DNA of 64,000 nt, taken from assembly GCF_009910365.1 (NCBI RefSeq), contig NZ_CP036423.1, positions 2,976,001 through 3,040,000 on the forward strand, read 5' to 3'. The DNA is from Aequoribacter fuscus (lineage in GTDB: Bacteria; Pseudomonadota; Gammaproteobacteria; Pseudomonadales; Halieaceae). Positions within the stretch are counted from its first letter, which is position 1. Each line of letters opens with the position of its first letter. The notes under the pieces are model-generated. The model saw only the letters and a program-made list of their open reading frames with translations, did not search any database and had not been told where the DNA came from. Below are positions 1 to 7,115 of this stretch, piece by piece. The position numbers and the translations under genes are program-made.

Positions 1-1513
1 CTTTAAATGAATTAAAGATCTCTTCGAAGCGGACTTTGAATTTGTTGGGCGAATAATTCGATTTAGTTAGGCTTTGTTTAAGGTGATGAGGAAGTATGAA
101 AAAAGCCTCAACTAGGCTTGCTGTTAACGCAGCTAAAAGAACGACTGGAAGTACCTCAAGCACAGCGCCAAGCTCACCCGCTAAAAAGGATAACGGCAAA
201 AATACTGATACAGTTGTAAGGAATGAAGAGACTACACCTGGAGCAACCGCTACAACGCCCTGAACTACAGAAGGCAAAGTAACGTTGCCGTGTGAGTGCA
301 CTGCTATGGAGTCGGATAACACAATGGAATCGTCCATGACAATCCCTATGGCCATAAGTAACGCAACTACGGTGATCATATTTAAACTTTCACCTGTCAA
401 TGACATCCAAGCAAAGGCGCCTAGAAATGCTACAGGCAATCCCATTGCTGCCCATGCAGCATAAGCAGGTCTGAAGAATAGGCTCATTACAAGTATAACT
501 AGTACAAGACCAACGACACCGTTTTGAACAAGCATTGTTAATCGATCACGTATTATTGAAGTTACATCTTGAACGACTTCAAGGTTAATCGAACCAATTC
601 CTCTGCTTTGCTCGGCTTTCACCGTATTTGTTAAGTCGTCGAGAGATCTTAAAGCATCAGCATCTAGGGGTTTGTGCACTTCAAGTAGAATGACGGGAAC
701 ACCATCTAAAAAAGCTGCATTACTCGATGGCTCATATTTTTCATCTACCCTAGCGATATCACTCAGCTTGATCACGGCACCATTGGTTAACGTGACAATA
801 GGCAAATTTAATAGTGCATTCTTTGATAGCGCTTCGGTGTCAAATCTGATGTTGTACTCACCGCTTTCTCCTTCAAGCGTACCAGCTGGAAGATTGATGC
901 TTTGTTGCTTAAGTGCATTAGCAATAGAGGAAGTTGTTAAACCGTACTCTTTTAAAACACGAGGGTCAGCCTGTATTGACCAGGTTCTTTCCCCAACACC
1001 AGAACGAATAACTTTCGCTACAGTATCGAGTGAAGCTAATTGGTCTTGTAGATACTTTGAGTAGTGATCAAGTTGTTCCAGTGGTAGCTCACCAGATACC
1101 GCGACAGAGGCCACTAAATCTGTGCGATGAAGTTCACGAATAACAGGAGCTTCAGCCAATGTTGGAAATGAATCTATTGCCGAGATTTCAGTTTTTAGAT
1201 TGCTAACAAACCTAACAGCATCTCCACTTGGCTGCATTGTAGCTACAGCGTGAGCCAGATTGTTTTGTGCAGTACAGACAAATTCACTCAGTGATTCAAC
1301 CGATTGAACGGCATCCCATAGGGGCTCACATATTTTCTTTTCAACATCTGAAGGTGTTGCGCCACGATAAACGACAGATACCTCTGCCTCGACAGGGCGA
1401 AAGTCTGGAAATGTCTCTCGTAAAAGTGTCGGTGCTGAAAACGATCCAACGGCTATAAACACTAAAAGAAGTAAATTGGCTGCAGTGGGATGAGATGTAA
1501 ACCATCGAATCAT
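1..1513 (-). CDS. RND efflux permease (AcrB/MMPL type), N-terminal part, cut by window edge
   Basis: An inner-membrane proton-driven RND pump is read here; only about the first 504 residues are in the window and the frame is open through base 1. The translation starts MIRWFTSHPTAANLLLL, the usual first membrane helix. It continues through a periplasmic porter domain and then a run of membrane helices, including one with AIGIVMDDSIVL, where the paired Asp residues match the proton-relay aspartates of TM4 in AcrB relatives. The start codon overlaps the adaptor stop as ATGA (1510-1513), so the two are translationally coupled. The substrate cannot be read from sequence. It is the distal gene of the b561-adaptor-pump operon, presumably controlled by the divergent TetR gene. 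Confidence 0.9.
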   Translation of the reverse strand, partial: MIRWFTSHPTAANLLLLVFIAVGSFSAPTLLRETFPDFRPVEAEVSVVYRGATPSDVEKKICEPLWDAVQSVESLSEFVCTAQNNLAHAVATMQPSGDAVRFVSNLKTEISAIDSFPTLAEAPVIRELHRTDLVASVAVSGELPLEQLDHYSKYLQDQLASLDTVAKVIRSGVGERTWSIQADPRVLKEYGLTTSSIANALKQQSINLPAGTLEGESGEYNIRFDTEALSKNALLNLPIVTLTNGAVIKLSDIARVDEKYEPSSNAAFLDGVPVILLEVHKPLDADALRSLDDLTNTVKAEQSRGIGSINLEVVQDVTSIIRDRLTMLVQNGVVGLVLVILVMSLFFRPAYAAWAAMGLPVAFLGAFAWMSLTGESLNMITVVALLMAIGIVMDDSIVLSDSIAVHSHGNVTLPSVVQGVVAVAPGVVSSFLTTVSVFLPLSFLAGELGAVLEVLPVVLLAALTASLVEAFFILPHHLKQSLTKSNYSPNKFKVRFEEIFNSFK

Positions 1514-2814
1514 TTCGCTACCTCAATCCCAGTAAACTTTTGTCCTGGTATTGCAGTTATCAGAGAGTCGAGTATCAATTTGTCACCCGCGTTGAGCCCG
1601 CTCATAATTTTCACTTGGTTCTCTTGCATGAGACCAAGCTGGACTTCTCGAAACTCAATTTCATTCTCTTCATTTAGCAATAGAACTTGATCTTGGTGGA
1701 TCGCAGATAATGGAATCGTAATTACACTTGAGGGCTGAATCGTTCTAAATACCAACTCAATGGGTTGATTTGGTAACAGCGGGAAGTTCTGAGCTGCTGA
1801 ATGGCTCGAATATGGATCATCTACCCTTACTACGATTTGAAGTGTTCTTGCTCGGTTATCTAACTCAGAGCGAACAGATATCACCTCTCCCTTCCAAGAT
1901 TCGCTTACGCTCCCAACTGTTCGCACTTCAGCAGAAACCAGTTTGTTTAATGTACCTGTTACAAATTCATTATCCAGCGTGGAAGGTGGCGTATTTAGAC
2001 CGATTAAATTTCTAAACTTATCGATGTTTACTTGTGCAGTAACATCCGCTGATTTAATGCCTATCCCTTCAATTAAAGGCTGTCCAACGTTAACAGCCTG
2101 ATAGTCTTCAACAAGCAGCTTAGATATCCTAAGTGGGTAAGGTGCGATAATATCTGTTCTAGCTAAATCCCTATGTGCACGCTCTAATGAGATACTTAAC
2201 GCCTGCTTTTGAGCTAGCAGCTTCTGCTTTTTAGGTTCTACAAGCAACAAGCCATTATTAATGTCTGTAACGATCTTCTCCGAAGTCAGAGTGGCCCTTT
2301 GGATATCATCTAATTGCTTACGTGTTGCGGATCCGCTGGCATATAGCTTTTGGATTCGATCTAGATCCGCTTTTGCATAGGTAAGCTGTCGCTGCTCTAA
2401 ATCTAAGATCCGCTGAGTGTTTTCTGCCTCGGCGCTCAGAAGTGAAAGCTCATACTCAATGCCAGACAACTCTGCACTAATTTGAGAAATAGCAAGCTCA
2501 TAGTCCAAAGGATCTATCTTGAGAATGACATCACCAGCGTCAACCCAAAGCCCTTCAACGATTGAGTCATTTGATCGGTAAATTTCCCCTTTAACCTGTG
2601 CAACAGCCGACCATTTGTCGCCTGCCTCAATTGTTCCCGAAATCGACAGCTCTGAGAATGCTTCCTCGGGCTGAACAACTAGGTATTTAACCGCTTTGAG
2701 TTCTTTTAACGATGCGCTCTTTTCTGGTGGTTTGACACCGTTGAGTAGTAATGCAGTTCCAGCAATACCAACAACAATAGGAATTCCAAACTTTAAGTAA
2801 CGAGTCCACTGCAT
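1510..2814 (-). CDS. RND efflux periplasmic adaptor (HlyD/membrane fusion protein)
   Basis: Membrane fusion protein of 434 aa that would link the RND pump to an outer-membrane channel. It has an N-terminal membrane anchor (residues about 5-25), a lipoyl/barrel-sandwich half (GTIEAGDKWSAVAQVKGE region) and a long alpha-helical coiled-coil hairpin (about 100-200). A second lipoyl half (TDIIAPYPLRISKLLVED) and a beta-barrel with C-terminal domain follow. I prefer the ATG at 2814 because AAGGAAG lies just upstream. A start six codons earlier (2832) would overlap the cytochrome gene. The 3' end couples to the pump by an ATGA overlap. Family assignment is firm; the substrate is unknown. Confidence 0.9.
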   Translation of the reverse strand: MQWTRYLKFGIPIVVGIAGTALLLNGVKPPEKSASLKELKAVKYLVVQPEEAFSELSISGTIEAGDKWSAVAQVKGEIYRSNDSIVEGLWVDAGDVILKIDPLDYELAISQISAELSGIEYELSLLSAEAENTQRILDLEQRQLTYAKADLDRIQKLYASGSATRKQLDDIQRATLTSEKIVTDINNGLLLVEPKKQKLLAQKQALSISLERAHRDLARTDIIAPYPLRISKLLVEDYQAVNVGQPLIEGIGIKSADVTAQVNIDKFRNLIGLNTPPSTLDNEFVTGTLNKLVSAEVRTVGSVSESWKGEVISVRSELDNRARTLQIVVRVDDPYSSHSAAQNFPLLPNQPIELVFRTIQPSSVITIPLSAIHQDQVLLLNEENEIEFREVQLGLMQENQVKIMSGLNAGDKLILDSLITAIPGQKFTGIEVAK

Positions 2815-2818
2815 CTTG

Positions 2819-3301
2819 TTACTTCCTTGCAAGAAACATTCGATTCAATAAACCATCTTTCATTATGAAATGATGGTAAAGAGCAGCTAAAACATGCCCA
2901 AGAACTGTTATTAAAAGTAATACCTTAAAAAGGTTGTGTGCATTGGCCGCAGCGTCAATATTGAAGAACCATGCCATTCCACCGCTAAGTACCATCATCA
3001 GTAAAATTGCATAGAGAAGCTTATGCGCTATGTTTGATAATCTGTTGCCGAGTAAGTCTTTTGTTTCATGGGTGCTTATTGACCTCAAACGCAATCGTAT
3101 GAGTACAATTAATGCTATAAAGATACCGCCAGCTACGTGTGATAGCACCAGCGGATCAAATGAAACAGACTTGCCTGATTGGATGAGTTCCCAAGCGTTT
3201 ACAATAGAGTCATGAAGCACGTATTGAGCTATAACAAGGGCTACTGTAATCCAATGGAGTACGATTTGAGTTTTGCTATACCAGCGTAATTGATCGGACA
3301 T
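2819..3301 (-). CDS. Cytochrome b561 family membrane protein
   Basis: Four-helix di-haem cytochrome b561 (CybB type), 160 aa, expected to move electrons between the quinone pool and a periplasmic partner. The sequence opens with WYSKTQIVLHWITVALV, the typical first helix with a haem-ligand His. Further helices carry His residues at LSHVAGGIF, IAHKLLYAIL, AHNLFKVLLL and GHVLAALYHH. It is the first gene of the operon with the HlyD adaptor and RND pump, 4 bp from the preferred adaptor start. Such proteins sometimes accompany efflux or oxidative-stress operons, but the link to the pump is inferred only from gene order. Confidence 0.85.
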   Translation of the reverse strand: MSDQLRWYSKTQIVLHWITVALVIAQYVLHDSIVNAWELIQSGKSVSFDPLVLSHVAGGIFIALIVLIRLRLRSISTHETKDLLGNRLSNIAHKLLYAILLMMVLSGGMAWFFNIDAAANAHNLFKVLLLITVLGHVLAALYHHFIMKDGLLNRMFLARK

Positions 3302-3324
3302 GGTTTTGGGTCCTTAAACTATTA

Positions 3325-3340
3325 ATTAGATAGTTCTAAT
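3325..3340. promoter_or_regulatory. Inverted repeat, probable TetR operator between divergent operons
   Basis: ATTAGA-TAGT-TCTAAT is a perfect 6-bp inverted repeat in the AT-rich 77-bp space between the TetR gene (+) and the b561/adaptor/pump operon (-). Its position fits a shared autoregulatory operator of the TetR repressor. Binding is inferred. Confidence 0.5.
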
Positions 3341-3378
3341 GTTATGTTAGTATTTAATTACTTACAAGAGAAAACGTT

Positions 3379-3975
3379 TTGCTAAAAAGAATATCCGCAT
3401 CAAAGCGCAAGGATGAACTTATCAATGCACTTCTAGAGTTGGCTTATGAAATAGGACCAGACCGCCTTACTACCAGTGATATCGCAGCGCGAATTGGAGT
3501 CACTCAGGGAACGGTTTTCCGCCATTTCAAAAATAAAGATGAGTTGTGGGTAGCAGCAATACGCAAAGTCACTGATGGACTGAAGAGCGAATGGGCTGAA
3601 AATTTACTCCTATCCAAGGAGGTGGATGCCAAACAGCGAGTTGCTCGATTAGTCCATTGCCAGCTTGAACTTATTCAAAATACACCAGCTTTGCCCTTGA
3701 TTCTCTTTTCACGTGAGTTAAACACGGAGAATGAAGAGCTGCGAACGATTATCAGAGAAACACTGTTTGTGTTTGATAGCCATCTCTCCTCTCTGATTGA
3801 AGAGGCGCTCATTGGTCGTGACCAATCGGGAATTACAGTGCCTGATGTAGCCAAATATTTAACATCATTAATACAGGGGCAGGCTGTACGATGGGGATTG
3901 AGTGATAAGAGCTTCGATTTAGTAGCTAGTGGCAATCATTTATCCCTCAAATTGATTGATGTCTTAATTAGTTAG
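3379..3975 (+). CDS. TetR/AcrR family transcriptional regulator
   Basis: 198-aa TetR-type repressor. The N-terminal helix-turn-helix is clear at about residues 29-55 (TTSDIAARIGVTQGTVFRHF followed by KNKDELW), and the rest is a helical ligand-binding domain. Translation must begin at TTG (3379), because no in-frame ATG or GTG precedes the HTH; AAGAG lies upstream. It is divergent from the efflux operon with a 6-bp inverted repeat between them, so local repression of the pump operon is the likely role. The inducing ligand is unknown. Confidence 0.85.
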   Translation: MLKRISASKRKDELINALLELAYEIGPDRLTTSDIAARIGVTQGTVFRHFKNKDELWVAAIRKVTDGLKSEWAENLLLSKEVDAKQRVARLVHCQLELIQNTPALPLILFSRELNTENEELRTIIRETLFVFDSHLSSLIEEALIGRDQSGITVPDVAKYLTSLIQGQAVRWGLSDKSFDLVASGNHLSLKLIDVLIS

Positions 3976-4060
3976 CCCATCAAATGTGAGCGGCGGATAT
4001 GTGCCGTTTTGCGAAGCTCAGCCGAACGGTCTAAGACGACCCTTTTGAGACACTCGTGAT

Positions 4061-4379
4061 CTATAAGTAATTCGAGATTTCTATCAGATTTTGATCAGGA
4101 TCGCGAATATAGACGGATAAAATTGTACCTACGGCACCTGTTCGTTTTACTGGACCTTCACAGATATCAATTTTCAAGTTGGTTAGATGCTCAATGACTT
4201 TTTGAATCTCGGTTTTTGTAATAAAACAGAGGTCAGCAGAGCCTGGGGTGGGTAATGCTGCTTTAGGTTCGAATTCCTGTTTGTGTAGGTGTAGGTTGAT
4301 TTTCTGACTTCCAAAAGTAAGTGCTTTTCTACCTTCACCGAATTCGACCACATCCATACCTAAAACCGACCTATAGAAA
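4061..4379 (-). pseudogene. VOC/glyoxalase-family protein, 5'-truncated by an insertion sequence
   Basis: The remaining frame encodes the bulk of a small vicinal-oxygen-chelate protein. Visible pieces are FYRSVLGMDVVEFGEGRKAL, QKINLHLH, PTPGSADLCF and the ending SVYIRDPDQNLIEISNYL, which matches the family C-terminus with a metal-ligand Glu. The expected N-terminal beta strand with the first metal His (LDHLVLTV-like) is missing, because the IS3 element ends at 4380. An ATG inside the IS end (4426) keeps a chimeric frame open, giving MDNLIRAVVLTLGKG in place of the native N-terminus. The lost N-terminal part is not on the far side of the IS, so the gene is probably dead rather than simply interrupted. 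Confidence 0.75.
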
Positions 4380-4425
4380 TGACCTTTCCCCAGAGTTAGC
4401 ACCACAGCTCTGATGAGATTGTCCA
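4380..4425. repeat. IS3 element terminal inverted repeat (orfB-proximal end)
   Basis: Begins TGACCTTTCCCCAGAG and aligns, with a one-base gap, to the reverse complement of the other end at 5535-5579. Marks the outer boundary of the element. Confidence 0.8.
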
Positions 4426-4429
4426 AAAG

Positions 4430-5248
4430 TTACGCCGCCTGTTTTGCGAATGCAACAGGTGGCAAATAATCCAGAGAACTGTGTGGTCGAACGTGGTTGT
4501 AGTGGTGCCGCCACTGATCGATCTCCACTCTAGCTTCCTCCATTGACCGGAACCAGTGGCGGTTTAAACACTCGTTCCTAAACTTTCCATTCAAGCTTTC
4601 CACGAAAGCATTCTGCGTTGGTTTTCCCGGCTGTATGAAGCCAAGCTTTACTCCGGCCTCTTGGCTCCAGAAAAACATGGCCTTACTGGTAAATTCCGTG
4701 CCGTTGTCGCAAACAATCGTTTTTGGTTGTTCCCGGCTTTCAATTAACTGACCAAGGAAGCGAGCGACTTGCCGACCACTAATCGACACAGAAACCAGTT
4801 GCCCAACCATCTCTCGCGAATAATCATCGACGATATTCAGTACACGAAAGCGCCGCCCGTTACTCAGCTGATCCGACACAAAATCCATCGACCAGCGTTG
4901 ATTAACACCCAGAGGCACTTCCATTGGCTGGCGAGGCCGCTGGAGCTTCTTCCTCTTCTTAGTGCGCACCTGCAGGCCTTCCTCTGTGTAAATCCGGTAA
5001 GTACGTTTCCTGTTAACAACCAACCCCTCTGCCTTGAGCAACCCGTGCAGCAATAAATATCCATAGGCGGATTGATCAACGGCCAATTCCTTTAACCTCG
5101 CTCTCAGGGCTCCGTCGTTACTTGGTCTGGCCTGATAACGGTAGGCCGTTCGGCTAATGCCCGCCAACCGGCAGGCCGCTCGTTCACTGATGCGGTGTTC
5201 TGCGATCATGTGTTTGGCTGCCTGCTTGCGACTAGCAGGCTTCACCAC
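4430..5248 (-). CDS. IS3 family transposase OrfB (DDE integrase domain)
   Basis: 272-aa catalytic part of an IS3 transposase. An N-terminal HTH_21-like region (AACRLAGISRTAYRY) is followed by an rve integrase core. The catalytic triad is visible as D122 (WSMDFVSD), D181 (IVCDNGTEF) and E217 (NAFVESLNGKFRNE), and the C-terminus HHYNHVRPHSSLDYLPP is typical of the family. It overlaps orfA by 7 bp in the -1 frame. Its active form is most likely an OrfAB fusion made by frameshifting at A AAA AAG (5254-5248). A separate GTG start at 5248 is possible but would give only the orphan OrfB. Confidence 0.93.
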   Translation of the reverse strand: MVKPASRKQAAKHMIAEHRISERAACRLAGISRTAYRYQARPSNDGALRARLKELAVDQSAYGYLLLHGLLKAEGLVVNRKRTYRIYTEEGLQVRTKKRKKLQRPRQPMEVPLGVNQRWSMDFVSDQLSNGRRFRVLNIVDDYSREMVGQLVSVSISGRQVARFLGQLIESREQPKTIVCDNGTEFTSKAMFFWSQEAGVKLGFIQPGKPTQNAFVESLNGKFRNECLNRHWFRSMEEARVEIDQWRHHYNHVRPHSSLDYLPPVAFAKQAA

Positions 5249-5505
5249 TTTTTTGATAGCACATCCTTCATTGCTTCAACTTCAAGGAGCTTGTCGGCTA
5301 ATAGTCTCTTGAGCTTATTGTTCTCGCTCTCAAGCTCCCGTAACCGCTTGGCTTCGCTGACTTCCATACCGGCGAACTTGCTACGCCAGTTATAGAAGGT
5401 GCCATTTGATATACCCAGGTTGCGACAGATGTCTTCAACCTTGGCCCCCGCCTCATGCTCTTTGATGGCTTTGATGATTTGTTCGTCGCTGTATCGCTTC
5501 TTCAT
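5242..5505 (-). CDS. IS3 family transposase OrfA (HTH, leucine zipper)
   Basis: 87-aa DNA-binding partner of the IS3 transposase. The HTH_8 domain (SDEQIIKAIKEHEAGAKVED then ICRNLGISNGTFYNWRSKF) is followed by a leucine-zipper-like helix (LRELESENNKLKRLLADKLL). It ends with codons TCA AAA AAG TGG TGA, so the A6G heptamer sits just before the stop, in the right register for -1 frameshifting into orfB. Confidence 0.92.
   Translation of the reverse strand: MKKRYSDEQIIKAIKEHEAGAKVEDICRNLGISNGTFYNWRSKFAGMEVSEAKRLRELESENNKLKRLLADKLLEVEAMKDVLSKKW
5248..5254 (-). promoter_or_regulatory. Programmed -1 frameshift site A AAA AAG
   Basis: The heptamer AAAAAAG is in orfA register A AAA AAG, three codons before the orfA stop. 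Slippage by -1 enters the orfB frame at GTG GTG AAG. This matches the site used by IS3-family elements to make OrfAB. Confidence 0.75.
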
Positions 5506-5534
5506 ACTGAGATCTCCATCCCGTTAGGTTAACT

Positions 5535-5579
5535 GGAAATCTCATCGAGGTCATGGTTCTAAAATCGGGAGAAAGGTCA
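5535..5579. repeat. IS3 element terminal inverted repeat (orfA-proximal end)
   Basis: Reverse complement begins TGACCTTTCTCCCGAT and ends near GATGAGATTTCC. It is the imperfect partner of 4380-4425. Confidence 0.8.
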
Positions 5580-5783
5580 CTCAATAAGAACCATATTACA
5601 CTTTTATGCGCGTAAAAGTGTGCAATACAAGTTGAGTACTCGTCTATGCGTTTTACCAAACGGGAAAATCCAGCGGTTCGAGGTCTATACAAAATGACTT
5701 CATAGGTGACAATTTGTAGACCTGAAAGCGGCATTCAAGCTTTCAACCAATCAAAACTGAACGATATTTTTTGCTAACAACAT
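5580..5783. other. Non-coding flank between IS and MerR gene; one strong hairpin
   Basis: No credible gene is seen. ACACTTTTA-TGCGCG-TAAAAGTGT at 5598-5621 forms a perfect 9-bp hairpin. A looser inverted repeat (GGTCTATACAAA / TTTGTAGACC) lies at about 5680-5723. The function of these repeats is unknown. The missing 5' part of the VOC gene is not here. Confidence 0.5.
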
Positions 5784-5814
5784 TTGACCTGTCTATAACT
5801 TCATAGTTTATCGT
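5784..5814 (+). promoter_or_regulatory. MerR-type promoter with 19-bp spacer
   Basis: TTGACC (5784-5789) and TATCGT (5809-5814) are separated by exactly 19 bp. The spacer contains an imperfect dyad (CTATAACTTCATAG). The overlong spacer with an internal dyad is the hallmark of promoters bent by MerR-family activators, and the MerR gene starts 68 bp downstream. Autoregulation is inferred. Confidence 0.55.
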
Positions 5815-5882
5815 CATTCGTGTTCTGGTCTGTTTGAGCCAGCCGCGCCATTATTAAAAAGAACGGAAAGGTCGTTTTATCT

Positions 5883-7055
5883 GTGTATCGCATTTCTGAG
5901 TTAGCTGAAAAAGTCGGGCTGTCACGGTCAACCTTGCTCTACTACGAGAAGCTAGGTTTGTTGCAGGGTGTTCGCGAAACCAACGGCTATCGACTGTATT
6001 CAGATAAAGATGTTCAGCAGTTGCGATTGTTGCAACAACTGCAAGTGGGCGGTTTAACACTTAAGGAATGTAAATCCTTTTTGGACAGCAAGGTGCAGCG
6101 CTCTGTACTTGAAAAGCGCTTGCAGCAGCTGGACGAAGACATCGCTCAAAAGCAACAAGCTCGCGCGTTACTTGCCGCCATGGTTGGTGAAGGTTCGCTG
6201 CGTCTTTGGCACCAACAGACCGATAAATTAGCACCAGATGCCCATCTGGAGTGGTTAAAGCAGCAAGGCTTTAATGAACAACAAGCCCTGCATTTGAAAT
6301 GGTTATCAAAAGATATGAACGCACACGAGCAATACATGGCTGACTTTATGACGGTATTCCAACGCTTAGAACGCTGGGGGCCGAGTTCTGATGCTGATAC
6401 ACTAAAAGCATTGTCCAGACTGCCAACAATACCCACCAAGATCATTGATATTGGCTGCGGCAAAGGCTTTTCAACCCAGTTATTGGCAAAGCACACCCAA
6501 GCCGAGATTGTTGCAGTGGATAACGAGCAAAGTGCGCTGGATGAACTTGATGAACGCCTCACTGAGCAGGGGTTAGATACCCGCGTTACTCTAAGCTGCG
6601 CCAGTATGACGGATCTGCCTTTTGCACCTGAAAGCTTTGATTGCATCTGGTCTGAAGCAGCGGCTTACATAATGGGTGTCGAGCAAGCGTTAACCCAGTG
6701 GAGTAAACTACTGACTAATCGCGGCTATATGGTCGCCAGTGATTTGATCTGGTTAACCGATAACCCAAGCCAAGAGGCGGTTGCATTCTGGGAAGGTGAA
6801 TACCCAGATATGCAAACCATCGAAAAACGCTTAAGCCAAATGCGCCAAGCAGGCTTTGAAGTGATTGATCATTTCACCTTAAGGGAACAAGCATGGCACG
6901 ATTACTATCAACCACTCAAAGCGCGAGTGGCAGAAGTAAAAGCAAGCATGCCAAATTCAAACGCCATCGCAGATATCGAGCGAGAAATTGCGATTTATGA
7001 ACGTTACCTAGGCGAGTTTGGGTACCACATGTTTGTGCTACGCAAAGGGGCGTAA
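5883..7055 (+). CDS. MerR-family regulator fused to a SAM-dependent methyltransferase
   Basis: 390-aa two-domain protein. Residues 1-70 are a MerR winged HTH (MYRISELAEKVGLSRSTLLY, then YEKLGLL and NGYRLYSDKD), with a dimerisation coiled coil at about 70-100. Residues about 185-290 form a class I methyltransferase fold: motif I DIGCGKG at 189-195, the acidic strand end VAVDN at 210-214, ASMTDLPFAPESFDCIW after it, and a GYMVASDLIW strand. It starts at GTG 5883, downstream of GGAAAGG and a 19-bp-spacer promoter. The effector domain of a MerR regulator is usually a metal- or drug-binding loop. Here an enzyme-like domain replaces it, so SAM or a methyl-acceptor may be the signal. The target is unknown. 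Confidence 0.85.
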   Translation: MYRISELAEKVGLSRSTLLYYEKLGLLQGVRETNGYRLYSDKDVQQLRLLQQLQVGGLTLKECKSFLDSKVQRSVLEKRLQQLDEDIAQKQQARALLAAMVGEGSLRLWHQQTDKLAPDAHLEWLKQQGFNEQQALHLKWLSKDMNAHEQYMADFMTVFQRLERWGPSSDADTLKALSRLPTIPTKIIDIGCGKGFSTQLLAKHTQAEIVAVDNEQSALDELDERLTEQGLDTRVTLSCASMTDLPFAPESFDCIWSEAAAYIMGVEQALTQWSKLLTNRGYMVASDLIWLTDNPSQEAVAFWEGEYPDMQTIEKRLSQMRQAGFEVIDHFTLREQAWHDYYQPLKARVAEVKASMPNSNAIADIEREIAIYERYLGEFGYHMFVLRKGA

Positions 7056-7077
7056 AACAGGAGCGTAAAAACGCCCC
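7053..7077 (-). terminator. Possible terminator of hipA (minus strand)
   Basis: On the minus strand GGGGCGT-TTTT-ACGCTCC forms a 7-bp stem with one mismatch, followed by TGTTTTA. It lies between convergent hipA and merR-mt and overlaps the latter's stop region. The short T tail makes it only moderately convincing. Confidence 0.4.
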
Positions 7078-7115
7078 TGCCACAAACACCGTTTAACTGA
7101 GCATTAGGATGAGCC

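Larger units (their letters stand above)
4380..5579 (-). mobile_element. IS3-family insertion sequence (IS407-like), complete, about 1.2 kb
   Basis: The element is bounded by imperfect terminal inverted repeats of roughly 45 bp. Both ends begin TGACCTTTC, and both contain GATGAGATT about 33-42 bp in (4380 onward, and 5579 read backward). It carries overlapping orfA and orfB with an A6G slippery site. The flanks (ending GAAA on the left, starting CTCA on the right) give no 4-bp target duplication, so one flank was probably deleted or rearranged after insertion. The left end truncates a VOC gene. Confidence 0.9.

Noticed and set aside
3976-4060. Integron attC site after the TetR gene
   Set aside because: No R' and R'' core pair or matching stem-loop was found, although inverted segments are present.
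5453-5734. 93-aa minus-strand frame overlapping orfA
   Set aside because: It runs through the IS terminal repeat and the orfA start in another frame; no family match.
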